Positions 7,514 through 15,318 are shown, numbered from the stretch's first letter. The stretch: 26,326 nt of DNA from CAYMSA01 sp964392965 (GCA_964392965.1 CAYMSA010000018.1:1-26326); one strand, 5' to 3'. The notes: generated from the sequence alone by a model not told the origin. Program-made: numbers and translations.

Positions 7514-8895
7514 GTGTCTCTCCGGCGCGGCGCGTAGCCCTGCGCGTCCTGGGGCGGATCCGTCGCGACGACGCGTTCTCCGGCGCGGTACTTTCGGCCG
7601 AGCTGGGCCGGACGAATCTCGCTCCGGACGATGTCGCACTGGCGACGCACCTCGTCAATGGCGTGCTGGCTGCGAGTGGCGTGCTCGACGAGGTCATCGA
7701 CTCGCACGCGACAGGCTCACTTGAGCCGCGGGTGCGTGACGCCCTGCGGCTCGGCACATACGAAGCACTCTTCGGGCGGGCACCTGCCTACGCGGTCGTC
7801 GACCAGACGGTGGAGGCGGTACGGAGGGTCCGTCCGCGGGCTGCGGGTCTGGCGAACGCAGTGATGCGCAGAGTCACCGAGCGGGCTGCCGAATTCCCCT
7901 GGGGCGATCCTGAGACCGATCGGGTGGCGCTCGCACGGGCGACCGCCCATCCGCGATGGATCGTCGACCTCACGCTCGAGGCTCTCGGCGAGGCGCGCGG
8001 ACGCGAGGCGCTCCGATCAGGCACCGGTCCTGCGCCGAGCTACGTACGCATCGACCCTTTCGCCGTTGCCCGGGAGGTGACGCTCGGGAAGCTCGAGGAG
8101 GCCGACCCCGTGCCCTCGCCGCCTGACCCCGACTGCTACGTGCTCGGGCGCCCTGCCGCCGCTTTCGGCAGCGGAGACCTGGCAGGATGGTTCGCCATGG
8201 ACGCGGCCGCGCAGATGGCCCCACGCGCGTGCGCTCCGGCGCCCGGCCTCCGCATCGCTGACGTCGGCGCTGGCCGTGGCAACAAGACGCTCTGCCTGCA
8301 GTCGCTCGCGATGCGTAGTGGCGGTTCCGCCGCGATCACGGCGGTCGAGCTGCATCCGGGGAAGTGCACGGCACTCCAAAGCCGCCTCGCCGCCTCGGGG
8401 GTACCCGGTGTGGAGGTCGTCTGTGCCGACGCTCGCGATCTACCCGCCGTCTTTGGTCCCGGAGCGTTCGACGTGGTCCTGCTCGACGCGCCGTGCACGG
8501 GACTGGGGACGCTTCGCCGGTATCCCGAGAAGCGCTGGCGGCTCATGCCCGAGGACATCGCCCGCATGGCCGATACTCAGCGTGCGCTCATCGCCGCCGC
8601 TGCCGCCGTCGCGATGCCGGGCGGATGCGTGGTGTATTCTACGTGCAGCATCGCTCGGGACGAGAACGGCGGCGTGGTCGAGTCCTTCCTCGGCACAGAG
8701 GAGGGGAGTCACTTTGCGGTCGAGTCCCTGGAGACGCTCGTCCCTCCCGAGTGGACGCAGTTCGTGACGGCGGAGGGGTACTTCCAGTCGTGGCCCGCTG
8801 CCGGCGGCCCCGACGGGCACTTCGTGGCCGTGCTGCGGCGCACGGAAGATGACCGTGACCGACGTGAGGAGGGGTCATGCGGAGCACACCGGTGA
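7510..8895 (+). CDS. rsmB: 16S rRNA (cytosine-967-C5) methyltransferase
   Basis: Methylates C967 of 16S rRNA using SAM. It has 461 residues, with a NusB-like RNA-binding N-terminal domain (about 1-130) and a Rossmann methyltransferase domain from about 225. The SAM loop is DVGAGRGNKT (251-260). The two catalytic cysteines are C329 in LLDAPCTGLGT and C379 in VYSTCS. The ATG at 7510 overlaps the fmt stop (ATGA), indicating translational coupling. The open frame extends much further upstream, but that part lies inside fmt in another frame and is not coding. The last 19 bases overlap glpX. Confidence 0.95.
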   Translation: MSVSPARRVALRVLGRIRRDDAFSGAVLSAELGRTNLAPDDVALATHLVNGVLAASGVLDEVIDSHATGSLEPRVRDALRLGTYEALFGRAPAYAVVDQTVEAVRRVRPRAAGLANAVMRRVTERAAEFPWGDPETDRVALARATAHPRWIVDLTLEALGEARGREALRSGTGPAPSYVRIDPFAVAREVTLGKLEEADPVPSPPDPDCYVLGRPAAAFGSGDLAGWFAMDAAAQMAPRACAPAPGLRIADVGAGRGNKTLCLQSLAMRSGGSAAITAVELHPGKCTALQSRLAASGVPGVEVVCADARDLPAVFGPGAFDVVLLDAPCTGLGTLRRYPEKRWRLMPEDIARMADTQRALIAAAAAVAMPGGCVVYSTCSIARDENGGVVESFLGTEEGSHFAVESLETLVPPEWTQFVTAEGYFQSWPAAGGPDGHFVAVLRRTEDDRDRREEGSCGAHR

Positions 8896-9842
8896 TCGAG
8901 ATGCTCGAAGTCACGGAGGCCGCTTCCCGGGCGGTCGCCCGTTGGATCGGCAAGGGCGATCCGGCGTCGGCGGATTCGGCTGCGGCCGAGGCCATGCGGG
9001 TGGCGCTCGACCGGGTATCGGTCTGCGGTGAGATCGTCATCGGTCAGGGCTCCCTCGGAGAGACCTCTACGCTCTACATCGGCGAGCAGGTCGGCACGGG
9101 TGGCGAGGAGATCGACATCGCGGTCGATCCGCTTGAGGGCACCGATCTCGCCGCACGCGCTCAACCCGACGCCATAGTCGCGCTTGCCTTCGCGCCGCGC
9201 GGCACACTCATGCATACTCCGGACACATACATGTGGAAGGTGGCCGCGGGGCCTGCCGCCGCCGACGTCATCCACATCGACGCGAGTCCCGCCGAGAACG
9301 TCCGAAACGTGGCACGTGTGTTGCGTAAGCCCGTGGATGAACTCGTCGTGTGTGTGCTCGACCGTGAGCGGCATCGTGATCTCGTGGCCGAGGTACGTGC
9401 GGCTGGTGCCCGGGTGCGACTCATCAACCATGGTGACGTCTTCGGCGCGGTCGCGTCATCCATCGACGGTGCCGGTGTCGACCTCTACATGGGTGCGGGA
9501 GGCGCTGCCGAAGGAGTCCTCGCTGCCGTCGCCATCCGCTGCATGGGCGGGTGCTTCATGGGTCGGTTCGCCTTCCACACGCCCGAAGAGCGGGAGCGGG
9601 CGGTCTCGATGGTGCGTTGCGATGTCGACGGCATCCTGGATCTCGACTCGCTGGTCGCTACCGATGAGGCTGCGTTCGTGGCTACGGGCGTGACCGATGG
9701 CTCTATGCTCCGCGGCGTGCATCGTGTCCCCGGCGGCCTGCGTACACACTCGGTGATGATGGACGGTCAGAGCCGCCTGGTGCGGTTCGTGGACACGATC
9801 GGTGTCGCGGGTATCAGCGGGGGTCGTCCGACCGGCGAGTGA
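8877..9842 (+). CDS. glpX: GlpX-like class II fructose-1,6-bisphosphatase with altered metal site
   Basis: Class II fructose bisphosphatases remove the 1-phosphate in gluconeogenesis. This 321-residue protein aligns along nearly its whole length with E. coli GlpX as I remember it: D33, DPLEGT (84-89), GAGGAAEG with E212, and TYM near 117-119. However, the signature normally reading IGEGExDEAPMLYIGE is IGQGSLGETSTLYIGE here. The metal ligand E57 is Q57, E59 is S59 and D61 is G61. The substrate loop KNT is replaced by PAS. It may have weak, altered or different sugar-bisphosphatase activity. SD GAGGAGGGG precedes the ATG at 8877; the gene overlaps rsmB by 19 bases. Confidence 0.88.
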   Translation: MRSTPVIEMLEVTEAASRAVARWIGKGDPASADSAAAEAMRVALDRVSVCGEIVIGQGSLGETSTLYIGEQVGTGGEEIDIAVDPLEGTDLAARAQPDAIVALAFAPRGTLMHTPDTYMWKVAAGPAAADVIHIDASPAENVRNVARVLRKPVDELVVCVLDRERHRDLVAEVRAAGARVRLINHGDVFGAVASSIDGAGVDLYMGAGGAAEGVLAAVAIRCMGGCFMGRFAFHTPEERERAVSMVRCDVDGILDLDSLVATDEAAFVATGVTDGSMLRGVHRVPGGLRTHSVMMDGQSRLVRFVDTIGVAGISGGRPTGE

Positions 9843-9876
9843 TGGGCCTCGATGCCGACGCCCCGGACGGGGAGGA

Positions 9877-10158
9877 TCACTCGCCTGCGCAGGCAGCGCA
9901 CCCCGCACCATCGGATGCAGCGGGACAGGCAGGTTTCGGCGTCGGCTTATTTGCCGCCGGCCCCTCGTCCGACTTCTGACGCGGGCGATAGTCGGTGTTG
10001 TGGAAGCCCGATCCCTTGAAGACGACGGCCGAAGGGGAGAACACCTTGCGTGCGGTCACGCCGCACGTCGGGCAGGAGACGGCGCTCCTGTCGTTGATCG
10101 AACGCTCGATCTCGAAGGTGAGGTCACATTCGGGGCAGGTGTAGTCGTAGCGCGCCAT
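9877..10158 (-). CDS. FmdB family zinc-ribbon protein
   Basis: A 93-residue cytosolic protein that begins MARYDYTCPECDLTFEIERS, typical of the FmdB/CxxC-CxxC regulatory-protein family. C8, C11, C29 and C32 form the zinc ribbon, followed by the common KVFSPSAVVFKGSGFHNTDY stretch (about 38-57). The tail is low-complexity, rich in Pro/Ala, and ends with three more cysteines. The founding member was linked to amidase gene regulation, but most members are uncharacterised. The ATG at 10158 is preferred over a GTG two codons upstream because GGAG is spaced correctly before it. Transcribed towards glpX from its own promoter at 10207-10235. Confidence 0.88.
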   Translation of the reverse strand: MARYDYTCPECDLTFEIERSINDRSAVSCPTCGVTARKVFSPSAVVFKGSGFHNTDYRPRQKSDEGPAANKPTPKPACPAASDGAGCAACAGE

Positions 10159-10206
10159 GGTCACTCCGGTGGGTCAGGTTGGGTGTCCGGTCCGATTCGG
10201 AGAGCT

Positions 10207-10235
10207 AGCATAGGGCGCGTGAACGCGATGTGCAA
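10207..10235 (-). promoter_or_regulatory. Sigma-70-type promoter of fmdB
   Basis: On the minus strand TTGCAC (10235-10230), a 17-base spacer and TATGCT (10212-10207) form a good vegetative promoter. The predicted start is near 10200, leaving a 42-base leader with the GGAG ribosome site before the ATG at 10158. Confidence 0.7.
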
Positions 10236-10367
10236 GACGGTCCCTGTCGTCCTGTGGGCCATCGCCCTGCGACGCTAAGGGCCTTTCGCCCCGCACCCAC
10301 CCCCGCACCCTCTGCGGCCCTCACCATCCCCGACGACGCGCGGTTGGCGCATGAAGGTTGGCAACCG

Positions 10368-10376
10368 TGCTACACT
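10368..10376 (+). promoter_or_regulatory. Extended -10 promoter of the M23 peptidase gene
   Basis: TGCTACACT matches the extended -10 pattern TGnTAnnnT. The expected start, near 10383, is five bases before the ATG at 10388, giving a near-leaderless mRNA. No clear -35 is seen. The rest of the fmdB-peptidase gap (10236-10367) is C-rich and shows nothing else I can support. Confidence 0.55.
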
Positions 10377-10387
10377 GCCGTGGTTCG

Positions 10388-11452
10388 ATGTCCAGAACAC
10401 AGGTTGGTGGTCGCGTGCTCATCGGTCTCACACGCTTCCGGAATATCACTGCGCTCACGATCGCGCTCATCCTCCTTCTGACGCTCTGTTTCGCGCCCCC
10501 GGCGAGCGCCACCGAGACAGAGGTCCAGAAGCTCCAGACCCAGATCAAGAACCTCAAGAACGAAGTCGCCGAGGCTGGCGAGGCCTACTCGGGCGCATAC
10601 TGGGCCCTCGATGCGACGCGGGTGCAGATGGCGGCCAAGGACCGTGACATCACCGCGGCCAGGGAGCGCCTCGGGGAAGTCCGTGGCCGGCTCTTCGAGC
10701 GTGTCGCCACCGAGTACCGTTCGGGCGGCATCGATTACCTCGACGTGCTCCTGTCGAGCGCCTCGTTCGATGAGATGGTCGTACGCTTCGAGTACATCCA
10801 GCGGGTGAACGCGCACGACGCCGCAATCATCGCCGAGGTCGAGACGGCGCAAGCCGAGCTCGAGGCACAACGGGCGGAACTGAACGCGCTCGAACAAGAA
10901 CAGGCGACTCGCGCCGCCGAGCTGAAAGCGCAAGCCGAGAAGGTCGAGACGCAGCTCGCCGCCCAGCAGGATCGCTACGACCGGCTGCAGAAGGATCTCG
11001 CCGCGGCCATCGCCGCCGAGAAGGCGAAGACCGGTGGCACGACGAGCGCGCGCGTGGGCGCCAACGGGATGGTCTTTCCGGTGGCCGGCCCCAACTACTA
11101 CAGCGACACGTGGGGCGCCGCCCGCTCCGGAGGCCGGACCCACAAGGGCACCGACATCATGGCCAGGGAGGGCGTGCCGGTCGTCGCGATACTCTCCGGC
11201 ACCGTGCGCACACGGCAGAACACACTCGGCGGCAAGACCATCTGGCTCACCGCCGACAATGGCTGGACGTTCTACTATGCTCACCTCAGCGGCTACAAGG
11301 TCACTTCGGGCCGCGTCACAGCTGGCCAGGTGATCGGGTACGTCGGCTCGACAGGAAACGCCTCGGCGAGTGCGCCGCACCTGCACTTCGAGATCCATCC
11401 CAACGGTGGCGCCGCGGTGAACCCGTACCCGTATCTCAAGGCGATGCAGTAG
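10388..11452 (+). CDS. Secreted coiled-coil M23 family peptidoglycan peptidase
   Basis: A 354-residue cell-wall hydrolase or hydrolase-like protein. A Sec signal peptide spans about residues 1-41, with a hydrophobic core (ALTIALILLL) and an ASA cleavage site. A long coiled coil (about 43-215), rich in Gln, Glu and Ala, follows, as in EnvC/NlpD-like proteins. The C-terminal LytM/M23 domain has zinc ligands H252 and D256 (HKGTD) and H333 in HLHFE (331-335), with H299 in YYAHLSGY, so it looks catalytically complete. It probably cleaves stem-peptide crosslinks. The start is uncertain: the ATG at 10388 is just past the promoter, while a GTG at 10415 with GGTGG before it would give a more usual 32-residue signal peptide. 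Confidence 0.9.
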   Translation: MSRTQVGGRVLIGLTRFRNITALTIALILLLTLCFAPPASATETEVQKLQTQIKNLKNEVAEAGEAYSGAYWALDATRVQMAAKDRDITAARERLGEVRGRLFERVATEYRSGGIDYLDVLLSSASFDEMVVRFEYIQRVNAHDAAIIAEVETAQAELEAQRAELNALEQEQATRAAELKAQAEKVETQLAAQQDRYDRLQKDLAAAIAAEKAKTGGTTSARVGANGMVFPVAGPNYYSDTWGAARSGGRTHKGTDIMAREGVPVVAILSGTVRTRQNTLGGKTIWLTADNGWTFYYAHLSGYKVTSGRVTAGQVIGYVGSTGNASASAPHLHFEIHPNGGAAVNPYPYLKAMQ

Positions 11453-11468
11453 CGTTCCGTTTGCCCCC

Positions 11469-11487
11469 GTGCCTCACTGTGTGGCAC
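11469..11487 (+). terminator. Weak hairpin after the M23 gene
   Basis: GTGC (11469-11472), a two-base bulge and CAC pair with GTGGCAC (11481-11487) around the loop TGT. No T-run follows. It may weakly end the peptidase transcript before the TPP riboswitch. Confidence 0.25.
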
Positions 11488-11499
11488 GATTCACGTGTT

Positions 11500-11594
11500 G
11501 TTCCGTATCGGGAGCTGCGTCAAGCGGCTGAGAGGCGGTCACCAAGACCGCGACCGAACGACTGTGCCGGTAATGCGGCACAGCAGAACGGGGG
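11500..11594 (+). ncRNA. TPP (THI-box) riboswitch upstream of thiT
   Basis: TTCCGT (11501-11506) and ACGGGG (11588-11593) close P1, with G-U pairs. Inside are the invariant CTGAGA (11528-11533), a GC stem, GACCGAACGACTG in place of the ACC...GAACCTGA side, and CGGTAATGC (11568-11576) as the second conserved core. These occur in the correct order. Its job should be to reduce thiT and TPK expression when thiamine pyrophosphate is plentiful. A weak promoter (TTGCCC at 11461-11466, 18 bases, CACGAT at 11485-11490) would start transcription just before it. Confidence 0.88.
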
Positions 11595-11617
11595 GTGGCC
11601 GTGTCACGGCCCCCTTT
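11590..11617 (+). terminator. Expression-platform hairpin of the TPP riboswitch
   Basis: GGCCG (11597-11601) pairs with CGGCC (11607-11611). After a bulged T, GGG (11593-11595) pairs with CCC (11612-11614), and TTT follows. Its left side overlaps the 3' strand of riboswitch P1, so aptamer and hairpin are coupled. The T-run is short, so a terminator is likely but not certain. Confidence 0.55.
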
Positions 11618-11670
11618 CAGTCCCGGAGCTCCTCTGTATCGGGCCATGTGGCCCGAGAAGGAGGCACATC

Positions 11671-12246
11671 ATGAAGGTTTCGCGTGTCAGGCTCGGTGTC
11701 GAGATTGGACTCACCATCGCGCTCAGCGCAGTACTCGGGCTGATCGCTCCCTGGCAGATGCCCCAGGGGGGAAGTCCGTCGTTCACCATGCTGCCACTGT
11801 TCATCCTCGCCCTGTTGCGCGGCTGGGGCCCGGGCTGTGTTGCGGGGGCGCTCTACGGCGTGGTGGACTTCATGATCGAACCCTACTTCTTCACACCCGT
11901 CCAGGTGCTGCTCGACTACCCGGTCGCGTACGCGCTCTGTGGCCTTGCGGGCCTCTTCTCACCCGTGTGGTGGCGCGTGACCGCTGCGGGCGATCGGCGT
12001 CGGGCGTTCTTCGCTGCCGCCGTTCCCGGGATCGTCCTCGGTACACTCGGCCGCTATGTCGCGCACGTCCTCTCTGGGCTCGTCTTCTTCTCCAGTTACG
12101 CCATCGAGGCCGGCCAGGCGCCGCTCATCTACTCCCTCGCCTACAACTCGTTCGTGCTCGTCTCGGGCGTGGCCGCAGCGATCGTGGCGGCGGCGGTCCT
12201 TCCCGCGCTCGCGCGGCAGTTCGGTGGCGGTGGAGTGCCCGCATGA
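11671..12246 (+). CDS. thiT: Thiamine transporter substrate-binding subunit ThiT
   Basis: A membrane S-component of an energy-coupling-factor (ECF) transporter that captures thiamine. It has 191 residues and about six hydrophobic segments. Family marks are WQMPQGGSPSFTMLPLF (about 28-44), the DFMIEPYFF loop and VLLDYPVAYALCGLAG, which closely match ThiT/YuaJ. The shared EcfA/EcfT energising module is not in the window. AAGGAGG lies 8 bases before the ATG at 11671. Upstream in-frame codons belong to the riboswitch and peptidase region and are not coding. The TPP riboswitch upstream supports the thiamine assignment. The stop overlaps the TPK start as ATGA. Confidence 0.94.
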   Translation: MKVSRVRLGVEIGLTIALSAVLGLIAPWQMPQGGSPSFTMLPLFILALLRGWGPGCVAGALYGVVDFMIEPYFFTPVQVLLDYPVAYALCGLAGLFSPVWWRVTAAGDRRRAFFAAAVPGIVLGTLGRYVAHVLSGLVFFSSYAIEAGQAPLIYSLAYNSFVLVSGVAAAIVAAAVLPALARQFGGGGVPA

Positions 12247-12914
12247 GCGCGACAGGCCGTGCTCTCGTCGTCGGGGCGGCTCCCGTCGCCGGACGCGAGG
12301 AGTTCCACGTCGCACACGTCAGAGCTGCGGCGTGTGTGATCGCCGCTGACGGAGGACTCGCACTCTGCCGCCGCGCCGACCGCGCGCCCGACGCCTGCGT
12401 GGGCGACCTCGATTCGGCATCTGAGGAGGATCTTCGGTGGGCCGAGGCCCATGGCACGCGGCTCGTGCGCTTCCCGGCGGAGAAGGACGTGAGCGACCTG
12501 GATCTCGCCATGGCCGAGGTGCGCGCGCTCGGTATGACGGCGGTCGACATCACCGCCGCCTTCACGGGGCGAGTGGCACACACGGTCGCTTCGCTCGGCA
12601 CACTGCTCGGCGCGGCGGATCTGGACGTCCGGGGCATCGAGGCCGCCGAGACGTTTCACGCGCTCTCCTCGGTCGGCATGCGGACGGTCGAGCTGCATGC
12701 GGAAGACGGGACCGGCTTCTCGGTCTATGCCCTGGGGGCGCCCGCGAGCGTGACCATCGAGGGCGCGCGGTACCCGCTTCGATCCATGGTGCTACCACCC
12801 CTGAGCGCACTCGGTCTCGACAACGCCACACAGGGGCACTGTACCCGCATCATCGTTGAGGAGGGCACCGTGATCGTCATCGTCCAACAGGGACTGATGC
12901 CGGATTCGCGGTGA
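12243..12914 (+). CDS. Thiamine pyrophosphokinase, divergent
   Basis: Converts imported thiamine to thiamine pyrophosphate using ATP in the cytosol. It has 223 residues. Nucleotide and metal motifs are ADGG (35-38), GDLDS (54-58) and EKDVSDLDLA (80-89, family form EKDxTDxexA). The C-terminal thiamine-binding domain includes VTIEGARYPLR (170-180). Two family motifs are altered: the usual GGRLDH reads TGRVAH (108-113; Asp to Ala at 112), and the SN of the late GxSNE motif reads DN (193-194). It overlaps thiT by four bases, so uptake and activation are translated together under TPP control. The B. subtilis counterpart is ThiN. Confidence 0.88.
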   Translation: MSATGRALVVGAAPVAGREEFHVAHVRAAACVIAADGGLALCRRADRAPDACVGDLDSASEEDLRWAEAHGTRLVRFPAEKDVSDLDLAMAEVRALGMTAVDITAAFTGRVAHTVASLGTLLGAADLDVRGIEAAETFHALSSVGMRTVELHAEDGTGFSVYALGAPASVTIEGARYPLRSMVLPPLSALGLDNATQGHCTRIIVEEGTVIVIVQQGLMPDSR

Positions 12915-12933
12915 AGTATCCGCCCGGAACGCC

Positions 12934-12939
12934 GATAAT
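12934..12939 (+). promoter_or_regulatory. Possible -10 box for the HD-GYP gene
   Basis: GATAAT at 12934-12939 lies 73 bases before the GTG at 13012. A poor GTGAAG (12911-12916) sits 17 bases upstream as the -35. The 97-base gap holds no other clear signal. Confidence 0.3.
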
Positions 12940-13011
12940 CACTCTTAGTGGTGCGGTGTACCGGAGGGCCGTCCATGACGTTGCCGTGACCATCCGGGGC
13001 GGGAGACAGGT

Positions 13012-15000
13012 GTGCCGAGGGTCCGGCGATCGGTCGTGATAGGCGTGATGCTGGCGGTGGCTGCGGTGGCGGCCACCGTGAGCAATCTCGTGCATCCCCG
13101 GGCATGGCTGCTCCCCGCGGGTATCGTGTGCCTCGTTGGTGCCGCCGTGGCGTTCGGCAGAGCGATACTGCTCACGACGCGGAACACTCATGCCACCGCG
13201 GCAGGGTCGAGAACCGACCGGTTCGTGCCAACGCCGTGGGTTCCCGACACGGCAGCCTCGCGCGACCGGGCGCAAGCATCCATCGCCTCTTCGACCGGAG
13301 AGGTTCCGGTCGTATCGGTTGAGCCGCCCGGGGTTCCGGCGGCGAACGAGCAGGACTCCGCGGTCTTCGTGCCGGATGAGAATGCCACGGTGCCCGGGGC
13401 CGCTCTGGTCGCCGCGCAGGCCGAGAGCCTCACCGCATCCGAGGCCCCCGCGGTCACTCTTCCGTCCGGGACTTCTCCATCGCCGGTCGTGCCGCCGTCT
13501 CTCGACGCCGATGTCGTGCTTGGGGCGCTGCTCGATGCGGTCTCGATCGCTGTGAGGGTGGTCTCGACGCATCTCTGGCTGGAGGACGAGGGCTCGGGCA
13601 CGCTGCGCCTGATCGAGTCGACAGGTCCACTCAGGCCGTCATCACGACCCGTGCCACTCGACGACGCCTCGGTCCTCACCGAGGCCTGTACCGAAGGGAT
13701 CGCACGCCTCGGCCACGTCGCCGACATCCGCCACTCCGGCAGGGCGGTCTCGTTGTGGCGGTATGCGCTCCCGGTGACGGCGGGGGAGACACGGGGAGCT
13801 GCTGCGGTCGACATCGAGACGGCGGGTCCGGCTCCGGACATCGCCGAGATGCCTGCACTCACCGCACCGCTGCGGGCGTCGCTCGCGGGCGTGCTCGCAC
13901 TGCATGTGGCGCGTACGGAGCTGGAAACCGCGCGCGCCCTCGCCGAGTCGGTGCACGATCTCAGTCGTCTCCTCGATCCCGAGCAGGTTCTCGACGAAGT
14001 CCTCTCCCGCGCGCTCGACATCTCTGGCGGAGGGACGTGCAGTGTCATGCTGCTCGACCCGAAGTCGGAGCGTCTGCGCATCGTGCGCTCTAGCGGTCTG
14101 CCCGATGATGTCGTGCGCGAGACCTCGGTGGCTGAAGGGGAGGGTATCGCCGGCTGGGTTCTGGCGTCCGGAAAACCGGTACTCATCGAGGACGTCGTCG
14201 CCCGCGGTGGCGCGGGCCAGCGGCATGGTGTGCGGTCGGCCGTCTCGGTGTTGATCGCCGACGGCGAGGACGTCCTGGGCGTGCTGAACGTCGGGAGCCG
14301 TTCATATCCCGCCCGCTTCACGGCGTCGCACCTGAGCGCCCTCGAGCTACTCGGACGACAGTGCGCCACCGCGCTCCGCAATGCACAGGCGGTCGCCAAT
14401 GAGCGGGAGCTCTACTTCGACACGCTCAAGGCCTTGGCGCTCGCACTCGAGACGAAGGACCCGTTCTCACCGGGTGGCACCGAGCGGATCCTCGATCTCG
14501 CCGGGGCGATCGGTGACCGGCTGGGAATCGACGACGCCGAGCGGGAGTCACTGCGTATCGCGGCGCTCGTGCATGACCTCGGCATGGTGTCGGCCGGCGA
14601 GGGCGTGCTGACCTCGGCACGTCCGCTCACGACAGTGGAGCGTGCGCTCCTGCGTCTGCACCCGAAGATCGCTGCAGAGATGCTCGATGCGACGCCCACG
14701 CTGCGCCATGTCGTGCCGATCGTCTACCATCACCACGAGTGGTATGACGGCACCGGCTACGTGAGCGGGCTCTCAGGAGAGCGGATTCCGCTCGGATCGC
14801 GGATACTCGCGGTAGCGGACGCGTTCGTGTCGATCACTTCGGATCGGCCGTACCGCAGGGCGCGCGGCACTCGCTGCGCGCTCGAGGAGATACGTGACAA
14901 AGCAGGGACCCAGTTCGACCCTCGCGTCGTAGAGGCGTTGGAGGCCGTCTGCGGCGAGGATGTCGACCGGGTCCCGCTGGATTCCCCGAGAGACTACTGA
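13012..15000 (+). CDS. Membrane GAF/HD-GYP-type signalling protein with degenerate active site
   Basis: A 662-residue protein. Two membrane helices (about 7-25 and 32-55) are followed by a Pro/Ala/Ser-rich linker (about 60-165), a probable first GAF-like domain (165-300), a clear GAF domain (315-460) with EGEGIAGWVLASGKPVLI, and an HD-GYP-type domain (470-650). HD-GYP proteins hydrolyse cyclic di-GMP. Kept residues include H521-D522, H550, HHH (573-575) and D603. Altered are the usual GHS (GGT, 488-490), HDxGK (HDLGM, K to M at 525) and GYP (GYV, 582-584). Activity is therefore uncertain; it may act as a sensor or c-di-GMP binder. The GTG start at 13012 follows GGGAG. Confidence 0.88.
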   Translation: MPRVRRSVVIGVMLAVAAVAATVSNLVHPRAWLLPAGIVCLVGAAVAFGRAILLTTRNTHATAAGSRTDRFVPTPWVPDTAASRDRAQASIASSTGEVPVVSVEPPGVPAANEQDSAVFVPDENATVPGAALVAAQAESLTASEAPAVTLPSGTSPSPVVPPSLDADVVLGALLDAVSIAVRVVSTHLWLEDEGSGTLRLIESTGPLRPSSRPVPLDDASVLTEACTEGIARLGHVADIRHSGRAVSLWRYALPVTAGETRGAAAVDIETAGPAPDIAEMPALTAPLRASLAGVLALHVARTELETARALAESVHDLSRLLDPEQVLDEVLSRALDISGGGTCSVMLLDPKSERLRIVRSSGLPDDVVRETSVAEGEGIAGWVLASGKPVLIEDVVARGGAGQRHGVRSAVSVLIADGEDVLGVLNVGSRSYPARFTASHLSALELLGRQCATALRNAQAVANERELYFDTLKALALALETKDPFSPGGTERILDLAGAIGDRLGIDDAERESLRIAALVHDLGMVSAGEGVLTSARPLTTVERALLRLHPKIAAEMLDATPTLRHVVPIVYHHHEWYDGTGYVSGLSGERIPLGSRILAVADAFVSITSDRPYRRARGTRCALEEIRDKAGTQFDPRVVEALEAVCGEDVDRVPLDSPRDY

Positions 15001-15061
15001 CGCGCCACGCGTGGTGAGCGCCGGGGAGGAGAGTGGTGCATCGAAACGAGGTGCGCCGCGT

Positions 15062-15250
15062 CTAGCCGCGGACGACCTTACCCGCCTTGAGGCACTTCGT
15101 GCAGACATTGACCTTCTTGGCGGTGCCGTCGATCAGCACGGTGACCTTCTGGATGTTGGGGCGGAACACCCTGTTGGTGACACGATGCGAGTGGCTGACG
15201 TTGCGTCCCGCCACGGGGTGCTTGCCACATACGCTGCATACTTTGGACAT
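15062..15250 (-). CDS. rpmB: 50S ribosomal protein L28, zinc-binding form
   Basis: A structural protein of the large ribosomal subunit, 62 residues. The sequence MSKVCSVCGKHPVAGRNVSH and the following HRVTNRVFRPN are typical. C5, C8, C50 and C53 make the zinc-ribbon (C+) version; many bacteria also carry zinc-free paralogues under zinc control. The ATG at 15250 follows AAAGGA; longer open-frame starts add a non-family extension. It is transcribed away from asp23 from a promoter at 15319-15347 and converges on the HD-GYP gene. In B. subtilis rpmB also adjoins yloU/yloV. Confidence 0.96.
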   Translation of the reverse strand: MSKVCSVCGKHPVAGRNVSHSHRVTNRVFRPNIQKVTVLIDGTAKKVNVCTKCLKAGKVVRG

Positions 15251-15318
15251 GCCGCATCCGTCCTTTGAGATCCGAGGCGGCATAGAGTAGTACCGCCGAC
15301 GACAACGATAGCTTGCAG

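Noticed and set aside
9843..9876. Possible bidirectional terminator between glpX and fmdB
   Set aside because: Only a four-base CCCC/GGGG stem is seen, with no T-run on either strand.
10219..10278. A 19-codon plus-strand ORF (GTG start) that could be a leader peptide
   Set aside because: It overlaps the fmdB promoter, has no ribosome site, and no attenuator structure follows.
11595..12242. A long upstream extension of the thiamine pyrophosphokinase frame
   Set aside because: It overlaps thiT in another frame and reads as Arg-rich shadow sequence.
15001..15061. Palindrome CCACGCGTGG after the HD-GYP gene
   Set aside because: The loop would be two bases, and no T-run follows; not a convincing terminator or operator.
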